53,808 bases of DNA. It comes from Sulfurirhabdus sp043759595. GTDB taxonomy: Bacteria; Pseudomonadota; Gammaproteobacteria; Burkholderiales; SMCO01. The notes under the pieces were generated by a model. That model worked only from the letters and a program-made list of their open reading frames with translations. It made no database searches and was not told the DNA's origin. Below, one piece after another: positions 14,631 through 23,803 of the stretch. A program made the translations under genes and the position numbers. The stretch's first letter is position 1; each line of letters opens with the position of its first letter. The stretch spans positions 1 to 53,808 of the forward strand of contig JAYVLG010000198.1 of NCBI GenBank assembly GCA_043759595.1, written 5' to 3'.

Positions 14631-15176
14631 ATGCGTTTGCCTTTCATTTTTCTGTTCGTTTTCTTCTTTAGCACGCCAGTTGTGGCCGAAGATATTTATA
14701 TTTGTTATAACTACAGTTGTGCTGTTCAGGAAAAAGTTTCATTCTCAAAATCACAACTGACTCACCTTAAAGCACTTTTCGCTAAAATATCTGATGCACA
14801 GTCAGAAAGAAACGCTATTGGCAAAGCCATTGGACTGCTGGAAAGTTTTTCAGGGGAGCAAACCCCTACATTTCAGGATAAAGGCGGCAATATAAATGAT
14901 GATGGCGTTGACGGCAGAATGGATTGCATTGATCATTCAACCAATACAACCAGTTACCTGCTATTAATGCAAAAAATCGGATTATTGAAATTTCATCAAG
15001 TACTCTCCCCTGTCAAACGCGCGCCATGGCTCGTGAATGAACATTGGGCCGCGCAGATTGAAGAAAAAAAAGATCAACATAAATTTGTAGTCGATTCCTG
15101 GTTTTTTGATAATGGCCAGCCTGCGGCAATTTTCGACCTTAACGACTGGATGCAGGGAGCATCACCCAATGTCTAA
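14631..15176 (+). CDS. Hypothetical exported protein in the nudJ–mnmA cluster
   Basis: A 181-residue protein with a clear N-terminal signal peptide (hydrophobic FIFLFVFFF core, cleavage after PVVA at about 19). The mature part has paired cysteines (YICYNYSC), possibly a disulfide, and the conserved-looking segment DDGVDGRMDCIDHSTNTTSY. The C-terminus carries VVDSWFFDNG. It starts 4 bp after nudJ and its stop overlaps the mnmA start by 8 bp, so translational coupling is likely. I know no function. The DCIDHSTNT motif around residue 100 may form a catalytic or binding site, which is unproven. Confidence 0.8.
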   Translation: MRLPFIFLFVFFFSTPVVAEDIYICYNYSCAVQEKVSFSKSQLTHLKALFAKISDAQSERNAIGKAIGLLESFSGEQTPTFQDKGGNINDDGVDGRMDCIDHSTNTTSYLLLMQKIGLLKFHQVLSPVKRAPWLVNEHWAAQIEEKKDQHKFVVDSWFFDNGQPAAIFDLNDWMQGASPNV

Positions 15177-16233
15177 AAAACGCATCGTTGTCGGCATGTC
15201 TGGTGGTGTAGATTCAGCTGTTGCTGCCTTGCTGCTGAAGCAACAAGGGCATGATGTAATCGGGCTGTTCATGAAAAACTGGGAGGACGACGATACCGAT
15301 GAATACTGCCCAGTAAAGCAGGATTTCATGGATGTGCTGGCCGTCTCGGAAAAAATCGGCATTGAAGTTGAAGCAGTTAATTTTGCTAAAGAATACAAAG
15401 ACCGTGTTTTCAGTTATTTTTTAAGTGAATATCAGGCGGGTCGCACCCCCAATCCAGACGTTCTTTGCAACTCCGAGATCAAATTCAAGGCTTTTCTGGA
15501 GCATGCGATCGGTCTGGGTGCCGACTGCATAGCCACTGGCCACTACGCGCGCGTACAGGAAAAAAATGGTTTGTTTCAGCTTCTCAAAGCGGAGGACGGC
15601 ACAAAAGATCAGAGCTATTTTTTGTACCGCCTCAATCAGACCCAGCTCTCCAAATCACTGTTTCCGCTTGGAAATATCTACAAGCGTGACGTACGTGTGA
15701 TTGCAGAACAGGCTGGTCTCCCCAACTTTGCAAAAAAAGACAGCACTGGAATCTGCTTCATTGGCGAACGACCATTTCGGGAGTTCCTGAGCCAGTATTT
15801 GCCGAAAGAACCGGGAGAAATGCAGACGCCTGAAGGCAAGGTCGTGGGCACGCATGAGGGTTTGATGTATTACACCATCGGCCAAAGGCAGGGTTTAGGC
15901 ATTGGCGGTCAAGGCGAACCCTGGTTCGTTGGTGGTAAAGACATGGCCCGCAACATACTCATTGTAGTTCAGGGGCATGATCACCCTATGCTTTATAAAA
16001 GTACGCTTAAAGCGCAGGATTTAAACTGGATTAGCGGAAAGTTGCCACACCCCAAATGGGTATATGGCGCTAAAACCCGTTATCGTCAGGCAGATGCACC
16101 TTGTTGTATAACCCAGGTGGACAGTACAACCTGCGACATGGAATTTGCACAACCGCAATGGGCGGTAACACCCGGACAATCGGTGGTACTCTACGAAAGT
16201 GAAGTATGTTTGGGAGGCGGGATCATTCTGTAA
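15169..16233 (+). CDS. mnmA: tRNA-specific 2-thiouridylase MnmA
   Basis: A 354-residue enzyme that thiolates U34 of tRNA-Lys, Glu and Gln using ATP and sulfur relayed by the Tus system. The PP-loop GMSGGVDSAVAALLL (9-23) and NWEDDD follow the start. The catalytic CNSEIKFKAF (Cys near 99) and the second active-site STGICFIGERPF (Cys near 196) are present, with IGQRQGLGIGG after. The correct start is ATG 15169 (MSKKRIVVGMSGG), overlapping the end of the exported-protein gene. An in-frame longer reading is an artefact of that overlap. Confidence 0.96.
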   Translation: MSKKRIVVGMSGGVDSAVAALLLKQQGHDVIGLFMKNWEDDDTDEYCPVKQDFMDVLAVSEKIGIEVEAVNFAKEYKDRVFSYFLSEYQAGRTPNPDVLCNSEIKFKAFLEHAIGLGADCIATGHYARVQEKNGLFQLLKAEDGTKDQSYFLYRLNQTQLSKSLFPLGNIYKRDVRVIAEQAGLPNFAKKDSTGICFIGERPFREFLSQYLPKEPGEMQTPEGKVVGTHEGLMYYTIGQRQGLGIGGQGEPWFVGGKDMARNILIVVQGHDHPMLYKSTLKAQDLNWISGKLPHPKWVYGAKTRYRQADAPCCITQVDSTTCDMEFAQPQWAVTPGQSVVLYESEVCLGGGIIL

Positions 16234-16295
16234 CAAGTCAGGACTAAACTCATGTACAGCACATTGCTCAAGTTTAATCCTGCACTTTAACTGCC

Positions 16296-16904
16296 TTAAG
16301 CTACTGGCAAGGTATCTTTAAAAGCGGGTTTTCCGGCCAGTTTGTCTGCCAGCTTCTCCAGATTGGGATGGGCTTCGCGCCACTTAATATCAGGGAATCT
16401 GAAATCCAGATAACCTAACGCGCATCCAACAACCACATCTGCGAGAGAGTAAAATTCCCCGAAACACCAGTTCTTTTCACCCAGTTCTTCTGACAGCGCT
16501 TCCAGACCGCGAAAAATCTTCTGTTCTTGCCGTACTAGCCAGTCAGCATTTTGCTGTATTTCCGGCCGTTTTTTTTCCAGGAAAATAGTCGCAGCAGCAT
16601 CACAAATACCATCGGCAAGCGCTTCCCAGCGCTTCACGCTGGTACGTGGACGAGCGTCTTCCGGAATCAGACGACTTACAGGTGTCAGTGTATCCAGATA
16701 TTCCACGATGACGCGCGAATCAAATAAAGTTGATCCATCGTCCATTACCAGTACCGGCACTTTGCCCAAGGGGTTAAATTCAGGCACCTGGGTTTCCGGT
16801 GTCCATGGAATGTCGACCATCAACTCGCAATCAATACGCTTCTCAGCCAATACAATACGGACTTTACGTACAAACGGGCTGGTAAGGGAGCCGATTAATT
16901 TCAT
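16296..16904 (-). CDS. Glutathione S-transferase family protein (YibF-like)
   Basis: A 202-residue cytosolic GST. The N-terminal thioredoxin-fold half starts MKLIGSLTSPFVRKVRIVL, with Ser8 or Ser at SPF as the likely catalytic or GSH-activating residue. It carries the cis-Pro GKVPVL and the glutathione-binding DS dipeptide in LFDSRVIVEYLD. The C-terminal helical domain shows the N-capping box YSLADVVVG. The order and the SPFVRKVRI sequence resemble E. coli YibF. Substrate is unknown. It stands alone between mnmA (convergent) and acnB. Confidence 0.88.
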   Translation of the reverse strand: MKLIGSLTSPFVRKVRIVLAEKRIDCELMVDIPWTPETQVPEFNPLGKVPVLVMDDGSTLFDSRVIVEYLDTLTPVSRLIPEDARPRTSVKRWEALADGICDAAATIFLEKKRPEIQQNADWLVRQEQKIFRGLEALSEELGEKNWCFGEFYSLADVVVGCALGYLDFRFPDIKWREAHPNLEKLADKLAGKPAFKDTLPVA

Positions 16905-16997
16905 AGTGTTTCTCTAACTCAATTTAAGAAAGTTTACTCACGAGGGCAAGACAATATCATATACACTGCAAGCCCGCATGAATTTATTGCAGTAAAA

Positions 16998-19559
16998 TCA
17001 AGCCTGCACGACCGAAATCACTTTACCCATCCGGATATACTGCCCCATTCGGTCAAAATTCAGATAACGATAGATATTATCCGCCAAAGGCGCAATTTTG
17101 TCCTGCACGATTTCCAGATACTCTTCATGATGTGGAATACGCCCTAACTTGGCGCACACCGCAGCAAGTTCTGCTGAGCCCAGATATACTCGTGCATTCT
17201 TACCCATACGATTATCGAAATTACGTGTACTGGTGGAAAACACTGTCGCGCCATCTTCAACCCGAGCCTGGTTACCCATACACAGCGAGCATCCGGGCAC
17301 TTCTGTACGTGCACCAGCACGACCAAAAATGGAGTAGACACCCTCTTCCCGCAGCTCTGCCTCATCCATCCGGGTAGGCGGCGCAATCCATAGCCGTGTG
17401 GGAATCAAACCGGCATCTTCCAGCACTTTACCGGCTGCACGGTAATGACCGATATTGGTCATACAACTGCCTATAAAGACTTCATCAATCTTGTCACCCA
17501 CTACGGCTGAAAGTGGCTTGATATCATCCGGATCATTTGGGCAGGCAACCAGCGGCTCTTTGATTTCGTTCAAATCAATTTCCAGCACGTAGGCGTATTC
17601 CGCATCGGCATCCGGCTCCAGCAAGTCCGGTTTATCCAGCCAGGCTTTCATGGCATCAATACGCCGCTGCAATGTGCGTGAATCTGCGTAGCCTTTGTCG
17701 ATCAGATGTTCCAGCAGCACGATATTGGAATTCAAGTACTCGATAATCGGCTCTTTGTTTAAACGCACGGTACAGCCGTTTGCAGAGCGCTCAGCGGATG
17801 CATCAGAAAACTCGAATGCCTGTTCAACCTTCAGATTTGGCAAGCCTTCGATTTCAAGTATGCGGCCATTGAATACATTCTTTTTACCCTGCTTTCCTGT
17901 AGTCAGCTCGCCTTTCTGAATTGCTGCATAAGGAATGGCGTTAACCAGATCACGCAGCGTAATACCAGGTTGCATCTCACCTTTGAAGCGCACCAGAACA
18001 GATTCAGCCATATCCAGCGGCATCACGCCCATTGCTGCGGCAAATGCCACCAGTCCGGATCCTGCAGGAAAAGAAATACCAATCGGAAAACGGGTATGAG
18101 AATCGCCACCGGTTCCGACGGTATCTGGCAAAAGCATGCGATTCAGCCAGGAATGAATCACGCCGTCACCCGGTTTTAGCGATACGCCACCACGAGAAGA
18201 AATAAAGTCCGGCAATTCGTGCTGCAGTTTGATATCTACCGGTTTAGGATACGCAGCGGTATGGCAAAAACTCTGCATGACCAGATCAGCAGAAAAACCC
18301 AGACAAGCCAGCTCTTTCAACTCATCCCGCGTCATGGCACCCGTTGTGTCTTGCGATCCCACTGTTGCCATTTTTGGCTCACAGTAAGTGCCTGGGCGCA
18401 CTCCCTGGACTCCGCAAGCACGTCCGACCATTTTCTGCGCCAGCGTAAAACCTTTCCCCGTATCTTTAGGCATGGCCGGCTGAATAAACAAATCAGAAAC
18501 CGGCATACCCAACGCTTCGCGCGCTCTTGCTGTCAGGCCTCGACCGATTATAAGAGGAATACGCCCACCTGCACGGATTTCGTCCGGCAGCGTCTCAGGC
18601 TCCATCTTGAATGTACTGATTACCTTGCCAGTTGCATCATGGACTTCACCCTTGAATGGATAAATGGTCACCACATCCCCGGTATTCATGGCAGATACAT
18701 CACACTGAATAGGCAAAGCGCCGGAATCTTCAGCCGTGTTAAAAAATATAGGAGCAATTTTGGTACCCAGCACAATTCCGCCGGTTCGCTTGCCCGGAAC
18801 ATGAGGAATATCCTGCCCCATATACCACTGCACCGAGTTAATGGCTGATTTGCGTGAAGAGCCAGTACCAACCACATCCCCTACATAAGCTAAAGGCAAT
18901 CCCTTTTCCTTCAGCTTTTCTATGGTCTGCAAGCCATCAGGTATTTTGCTGACCAGCATGGCTTTAGCATGCAGGGGAATATCTGGCCTTGACCAGGCTT
19001 CCTGTGCAGGTGAAAGGTCATCAGTATTGGTTTCACCAGGAACTTTGAAAACCACGGTTTGGATAGATTCTGCCAGAGCTGGTTTACGGGTAAACCATTC
19101 CGCGTCAGCCCAGGATTGTATGAGCTCCCTTGCGTGAACATTACCCGCCTTCATTTTTTCATCTACATCATGAAATGCGTCAAATACCAATGCGGTATGG
19201 GAAAGTGCCTGAACCGCATCTGGCGCCAGCGTAGCATCATCCAGCAACTCAACCAGCGTTGCCACGTTGTAGCCACCCAGCATCGTACCCAGCACTTCAA
19301 CTGCATGCTGCTTGCACACCAGGGGAGATTCCGCATTACCTTTAGCGATATCCACCAGAAACGCTGCTTTCACGTAGGCAGCCTGATCCACTCCTGGCGG
19401 CACTCTGTTTTCCAGCAAATCAAGCAGGAAATCACCTTCCCCCGTAGGAGGATTCTTGACGAGTTCAACCAGCGCAGCGGTTTGTTCTGCGTTTAGTGGC
19501 AAGGGTGGCAGCCCCAGAGCAGCGCGTTCGGCAACATGGGCACGGTAAGCTTCTAGCAT
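16998..19559 (-). CDS. acnB: Aconitate hydratase B
   Basis: An 853-residue bifunctional aconitase/2-methylisocitrate dehydratase of the TCA cycle. The N-terminal HEAT-like domain of AcnB (MLEAYRAHVAERAALGLPPL onward) is present. A swivelling domain follows, then the catalytic core. The [4Fe-4S] ligands appear as GSCMTNIGHYRAAGKV (first Cys) and the pair in PGCSLCMGNQ near residue 770. TVGSQDTTGAMTRDEL and GGDSHTRFPIG are also diagnostic. The length matches the family. It is monocistronic with about 290 bp upstream. Together with icd it supplies two consecutive TCA steps in the window. AcnB apo-enzyme can bind mRNA in other bacteria. Confidence 0.97.
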   Translation of the reverse strand: MLEAYRAHVAERAALGLPPLPLNAEQTAALVELVKNPPTGEGDFLLDLLENRVPPGVDQAAYVKAAFLVDIAKGNAESPLVCKQHAVEVLGTMLGGYNVATLVELLDDATLAPDAVQALSHTALVFDAFHDVDEKMKAGNVHARELIQSWADAEWFTRKPALAESIQTVVFKVPGETNTDDLSPAQEAWSRPDIPLHAKAMLVSKIPDGLQTIEKLKEKGLPLAYVGDVVGTGSSRKSAINSVQWYMGQDIPHVPGKRTGGIVLGTKIAPIFFNTAEDSGALPIQCDVSAMNTGDVVTIYPFKGEVHDATGKVISTFKMEPETLPDEIRAGGRIPLIIGRGLTARAREALGMPVSDLFIQPAMPKDTGKGFTLAQKMVGRACGVQGVRPGTYCEPKMATVGSQDTTGAMTRDELKELACLGFSADLVMQSFCHTAAYPKPVDIKLQHELPDFISSRGGVSLKPGDGVIHSWLNRMLLPDTVGTGGDSHTRFPIGISFPAGSGLVAFAAAMGVMPLDMAESVLVRFKGEMQPGITLRDLVNAIPYAAIQKGELTTGKQGKKNVFNGRILEIEGLPNLKVEQAFEFSDASAERSANGCTVRLNKEPIIEYLNSNIVLLEHLIDKGYADSRTLQRRIDAMKAWLDKPDLLEPDADAEYAYVLEIDLNEIKEPLVACPNDPDDIKPLSAVVGDKIDEVFIGSCMTNIGHYRAAGKVLEDAGLIPTRLWIAPPTRMDEAELREEGVYSIFGRAGARTEVPGCSLCMGNQARVEDGATVFSTSTRNFDNRMGKNARVYLGSAELAAVCAKLGRIPHHEEYLEIVQDKIAPLADNIYRYLNFDRMGQYIRMGKVISVVQA

Positions 19560-19850
19560 GTTGAAATCTCAAATTATTCGAAAACGTCGATTATAGCATC
19601 ATGACAAACAGGATTTGCTTATCGGACGCCTATAAGAATTTTTATGTCTGCTTAAACGCCATTTATTCACAAATCAATATTATTTCTTGAAAAAGTCATA
19701 CGTATGTATTATTCTGAATTATCATCTCGCCGGAGTCATTCACATGAAACACCAGAAAGCGCTAATGGAGCAATCGGCTTCCCCAATCCGCAGCACTCAT
19801 TCACCAACCTGACAATCAGACTTTCACCCCACCCAACAAGGAGAAACATC

Positions 19851-20483
19851 ATGAATGCACCTGTCCTGCAAATGCCAATCCAGAATGAAATCGCCCAACA
19901 TCAACTGGATGACATAATCAATGCCAGACTAGACGCGTTGTTGCCTCAGAAATTGGCGGAAATTGCTGCTAACAAAACGCCCAGCATGGCCATTATCGTG
20001 ACAAAAGGTACGCTGGACTGGGCCTATCCGCCATTTATTCTGGCATCCACTGCCGCAGCACTGGGATGGGAAGTTTCGCTGTTTTTTACGTTTTATGGGC
20101 TGGAATTACTCAAACGCGACCTTTCCTCACTGAAAATCAGCCCTCTGGGCAACCCCGCCATGCCCATGAAAATGCCAGTTGGGCCACAATGGTTCAGAGG
20201 CATTGAATGGAACATACCCAATCTGGTTCAGGCAGCCATACCTGGCTATGAAAACCTCGCCACCAGCCTGATGAAAAAAACCATCAAAAACGTAGGCGTC
20301 GCAGATGTCGAAGAGTTACGGCAGTTTTGCCTGGAGGCCGATGTCAAAATGGTGGCATGCCAAATGACAGTCGATCTTTTTGGCTATGATCAAGATGTAT
20401 TTATCCCCGAAGTAAAAGATTACATCGGTGCCGCCTCATTCCTGCCCATTGCCCAGACGTCTGACGTCAGTCTGTTTATCTAA
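19851..20483 (+). CDS. dsrE2: DsrE2-like sulfur-carrier family protein
   Basis: A 210-residue DsrE/DsrF/DrsH-fold protein. The start at ATG 19851 (MNAPVLQMPIQNE) is chosen because AAGGAGA lies 8 bases upstream; the 49 extra upstream codons look non-coding. Features are the Rossmann-like KTPSMAIIVTKGTLDWAYPP, the hydrophobic ALGWEVSLFFTFYGLELL, and the C-terminal conserved cysteine region VKMVACQMTVDLFGY. Cys here and in FCLEADV are the likely persulfide carriers. DsrE2 proteins are usually encoded near rhodanese/TusA genes and relay sulfane sulfur in oxidisers. Here it is about 7 kb from sqr with no TusA nearby. Its stop is 59 bp before the epimerase gene. Confidence 0.82.
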   Translation: MNAPVLQMPIQNEIAQHQLDDIINARLDALLPQKLAEIAANKTPSMAIIVTKGTLDWAYPPFILASTAAALGWEVSLFFTFYGLELLKRDLSSLKISPLGNPAMPMKMPVGPQWFRGIEWNIPNLVQAAIPGYENLATSLMKKTIKNVGVADVEELRQFCLEADVKMVACQMTVDLFGYDQDVFIPEVKDYIGAASFLPIAQTSDVSLFI

Positions 20484-20542
20484 ACCCTACCCATACTCCC
20501 ACACATATGTCCGGGAGTTATTTATCACAACAGGAATGAAGC

Positions 20543-21559
20543 ATGAACAAAATACTGGTAACCGGTGCTAACGGTTTTGTAGGCAGTCATATTCTCGCTG
20601 CACTGCAACAACACAATGTAGAAGTGATTGCAGCCTGCCGTGACAAAAACAAAATACCGTCATGGTTTACCGGCGAAGTGCGCACGGGGGATTTACGTAA
20701 TCCTGCTTATATACAATCGTTGCTACAAGATGTGGGTACAGTCTGCCATGCTGCCGCATGGACCTCATTGTGGGGGCACGCAGAACATTCAAAAAATTTA
20801 TATCTCAAACCGTCACTTGCTCTTTTGAACGCCTGTGTCGAGCAGGGAATATCGCGTTTTATATTCATCAGCACTACCAGTGCCGCTGCGCCTGATGATT
20901 CACGCGATGCCAATTCACCGGGAAAACCTCGCGCATTCTGGCCGCACCTCAACTCAGTCATCGCTATAGAAAATGCCATGCGTCAGAACGCGAACGGACC
21001 AACCACCATGATCAATCTGCGCTGTGGGCTATTTGCCGGAGAACACTATGGGCTGGGATTATTCCCTATTTTGCTACCCAGACTCAAAACCCATCTAGTA
21101 CCGTGGGTGTCAGGTGGCAGCACTGGCATGCCCATCATAGATGGAGAGGATATCGGCCTGGCATTTGCATTAGCCGCCATCAGTCCAACCCTCAAAGGCT
21201 ATGAAAGCTTTAATATTGTGGGGCCTGAAATCCCAACCACAAATCAAGTCATACATTTCTTGCATACAGAATACGGTTATCCAGAACCCCACTTCAGCGT
21301 ACCTTTTCCCATCGCCTACGCCTTTGCATGGCTAATGGAAAAACTAGACCCTGTCGTACTCTGGGAGCCTCTGGTTACCCGATCCATTATTCATTTACTG
21401 GAAGAAACTGGGGTTTCAAACCATACCGCCAAAACACGACTTGGCTATCAACCGAGAGTGCATTGGAAAAATGCCATTCGCAAGCAGCTCAAGGAAATGC
21501 AAACTAGGGGAAAAGGCAACATGAGGATGTCTAGACCACTACCGGAGATATTGCGATGA
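20543..21559 (+). CDS. NAD-dependent epimerase/dehydratase family protein
   Basis: A 338-residue extended short-chain dehydrogenase. The N-terminal Rossmann motif TGANGFVGSHIL (about 7-18) is present. VCHAAAWTSLWG and FISTTSAAA follow. The catalytic YxxxK is not obvious: the segment after FISTTSAAAPDD lacks a Tyr-Lys pair and reads FWPHLNSVIAIENA, so activity may be altered. The second half (GGSTGMPIIDGEDIGLAF) resembles 3-beta-hydroxysteroid dehydrogenase/isomerase-type and nucleoside-sugar epimerases. Substrate is unknown. It probably shares a transcript with the DsrE-like gene, suggesting but not proving a related function. Confidence 0.78.
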   Translation: MNKILVTGANGFVGSHILAALQQHNVEVIAACRDKNKIPSWFTGEVRTGDLRNPAYIQSLLQDVGTVCHAAAWTSLWGHAEHSKNLYLKPSLALLNACVEQGISRFIFISTTSAAAPDDSRDANSPGKPRAFWPHLNSVIAIENAMRQNANGPTTMINLRCGLFAGEHYGLGLFPILLPRLKTHLVPWVSGGSTGMPIIDGEDIGLAFALAAISPTLKGYESFNIVGPEIPTTNQVIHFLHTEYGYPEPHFSVPFPIAYAFAWLMEKLDPVVLWEPLVTRSIIHLLEETGVSNHTAKTRLGYQPRVHWKNAIRKQLKEMQTRGKGNMRMSRPLPEILR

Positions 21560-21709
21560 ATGAAAAGTCATTATCGATATCGATGAGATAAACGAACCAA
21601 TCGCCCTATAAGCAATTGTTTAGCTTCCAAGAAGCGAGCAACACTTCAAACAAATCCAGATGCGAAAAAGCGACCAAATGGCCGCCGTTAACGTGAGAGA
21701 TAAGACGAA

Positions 21710-22486
21710 TTAGGCTGCTTTGCGTCGCGCAACACCGAAAAATCCCAGCAGTCCAGAGCCCAGCAACCACACCGCCGCAGGTACTGGGACTGAGGCAACA
21801 TCGCCGGAGCGAACAGCCACAGCGAATAGAAAGTTGTCCGTAGAACCGTATCCCTGAGAGCCGTAGCCAAAGTCAAACACCCAGCTGGTGGCAAAACCCG
21901 GCTTATAATCCGTATTGGTCCAGTATTCACCAGACTGAAGATTGATAAATGGACCGGTGTTGGTCAGACCATAACCAGTCTGCGAGACACAGGAACTGGC
22001 CGTAGATGCTACTGGATCACAACTACTTTTGTTGTTGAGCGAATTATAGAACAGGTGCGCCATCTCGCTGACGGTACTGCCCGCATAGGCCGTGCCTTGC
22101 TCGCTGATATTTAAGCCAACGTTGGTACTGCCATTGTTACTATAGTTGTAATTTGAAGAGGAATTGAATACCGCGCTACCTTCAAGGGGTTTCACTATAG
22201 GCAGGCGCCAGTCGGAGTAGGTTACGTTACGCACACTGTCGTAGTAATTGAGATCGAGAGCCCAGGTATCGGCTTGGTAATAGGTCATCGATCCATTGGC
22301 ATTGATAGGACCTTCGGGGGAAACGTAGCCAGAGGTTCTGGCGTAGTCGGCATCTTGCAGCCAGGTAACGTTGAGGGCGGTATCGTAAATCAAGCCACCA
22401 CCACGATCCAACAAGGCAGCTTGGGCGGCACCGGTAATCGTTAACAGGACAGTGGCGCTGAGCAGGGTTTTTCTGATAATTTTCAT
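21710..22486 (-). CDS. Exported DUF1566-like protein with VPLPA-CTERM-type sorting signal
   Basis: A 258-residue secreted protein. Residues 1-23 form a signal peptide (TLLSATVLLTITGAAQA). The mature domain shows the Lcl/DUF1566 pattern: NVTWLQDADYARTSG, YSDWRLPIVKPLEG and GEYWTNTDYKPGFATSWVFDFG. The C-terminus is a sorting tail: VPVPAAVWLLGSGLLGF followed by FGVARRKAA, i.e. motif, transmembrane stretch and basic end. Such tails are processed by an exosortase/archaeosortase-like system and usually accompany exopolysaccharide loci. No sortase gene is in the window. A pair of Cys in SSCDPVASTASSC could form a disulfide. It is probably a cell-surface protein; its function is unknown. Confidence 0.82.
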   Translation of the reverse strand: MKIIRKTLLSATVLLTITGAAQAALLDRGGGLIYDTALNVTWLQDADYARTSGYVSPEGPINANGSMTYYQADTWALDLNYYDSVRNVTYSDWRLPIVKPLEGSAVFNSSSNYNYSNNGSTNVGLNISEQGTAYAGSTVSEMAHLFYNSLNNKSSCDPVASTASSCVSQTGYGLTNTGPFINLQSGEYWTNTDYKPGFATSWVFDFGYGSQGYGSTDNFLFAVAVRSGDVASVPVPAAVWLLGSGLLGFFGVARRKAA

Positions 22487-23141
22487 CTTTATCTCCAGTT
22501 GAATTATTAAATATTCATAAAATTTTTAAGCACAAAACCCCTTTATAAATGCCATCAAAGGGTATAGATGGTCATCCTGTGTGGTATATATTTAATCCGC
22601 CACCCCAACCAGATGATAAACAGTGAACTTTTCTGGAAGTTGATTGTGTGCGCTAAAAATAACGCATCTGATTTGACAATGCTTTTTGAATAGGCAAGAA
22701 ATATACCATTAGTATAAAATTCACCGAAAGCTCCTATAAATAGTAGCTTCTCACAAATTAGTTTAGGTATACAGCAGTCGTATTTGTAATATTACCCGAC
22801 AAAACATCCCCAAAACTCCTCCCTGGAACACCATTCTTTGATAGTTTTTCACTGTAATGCCAATAAACACCTACTGTCCAGATACGTAAAAATGTTCGAC
22901 AACGTACCGCCATCACAAATGAGCTGTGCATTCCTCTAATTAATTGGCAGTTTCAGATCAATGAAAACTGATCCAGTTAGTCAGATCAAATAGAAGCTTC
23001 AAAAATTTTCACATAACCAATTTATTCCAACTTGTTATATATTTCCCAAATCAGTTTGAACGTGCTCTCAAGACACATTTTGCTATCACCATCACTAAAC
23101 GAGTAAAATAGCATTTTCTACGCGCTATCCTCATCACCCCC
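22487..23141. other. 655-bp non-coding gap between divergent genes
   Basis: This AT-rich stretch separates the VPLPA-CTERM gene (minus) from the TetR gene (plus). I found no credible open reading frame, tRNA or strong hairpin. It must hold the promoters of both flanking genes. Several TTGACA-like and TATAAT-like words are present, but none is convincing enough to call. Confidence 0.4.
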
Positions 23142-23708
23142 ATGAAAGCCAAAGGCCTGGACAACCGACAACACATCATTGAAGCAGCTAACATGCTGTT
23201 CTACCGGCAGGGGTTTAATCAGACATCGTTTTCTGAAATTGCGGATCAGGCGCACATTCCGCGTGGGAATTTTTACTACTATTTCAAATCAAAAGATGAC
23301 ATTCTGGCTGCGGTGATTGAAGACCGTATTCAGCGCATGCGTGCCATGCTGTCAGAATGGGATACTCAATACGCCAATCCCAAGGACAGATTACATCGAT
23401 TTCTCGCTATGTTATTAAACAGCGAGGCTGATCTGGTGCGCTATGGCTGCCCAATTGGTTCGCTGGCTGTTGAACTCAGCAAAACGCAGCAAGCCATGCA
23501 ATCCAAGGCCAAGGACATGTTCGATGTCTTTTTGAATTGGCTCATCCCGCAGTTTGAAGCACTGGGCCATAAAACGGATGCTCGTTTTTTGGCCTTACGC
23601 CTGCTGGCAAAGGGACAAGGGGTGAGTGTAATCAGTAACGCCTATGCAGATGCAAGCTTCCTCCGCGCAGAAGTCGCCGAGCTTAACAACTGGATTGACC
23701 AGCTCTAG
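23142..23708 (+). CDS. TetR/AcrR-family transcriptional regulator
   Basis: A 188-residue dimeric repressor. The N-terminal HTH (ANMLFYRQGFNQTSFSEIA then RGNFYYYFKSKDDILAAVI) spans about 12-52 and is canonical TetR. The C-terminal ligand domain contains a single-Cys segment (RYGCPIGSLAVELS) typical of the AcuR/YxaF-like subgroup responding to electrophiles or organic acids. No efflux or enzyme target lies next to it: the downstream gene is purB on the same strand after 95 bp. The ligand is therefore unknown. Confidence 0.9.
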   Translation: MKAKGLDNRQHIIEAANMLFYRQGFNQTSFSEIADQAHIPRGNFYYYFKSKDDILAAVIEDRIQRMRAMLSEWDTQYANPKDRLHRFLAMLLNSEADLVRYGCPIGSLAVELSKTQQAMQSKAKDMFDVFLNWLIPQFEALGHKTDARFLALRLLAKGQGVSVISNAYADASFLRAEVAELNNWIDQL

Positions 23709-23803
23709 CGCCTGCACCTTATCCTCGTCTACCCTGCCTGCTTCAGGTATAATATTGCTCTTTTACTCACCTAAGCCCATCATTTCTTTAGCAAAGTGAA
23801 ACC

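Noticed and set aside
19704..19850. 49-codon N-terminal extension of the DsrE-like protein
   Set aside because: Ser/His/Pro-rich and not family-like; a clear AAGGAGA site precedes the ATG at 19851.
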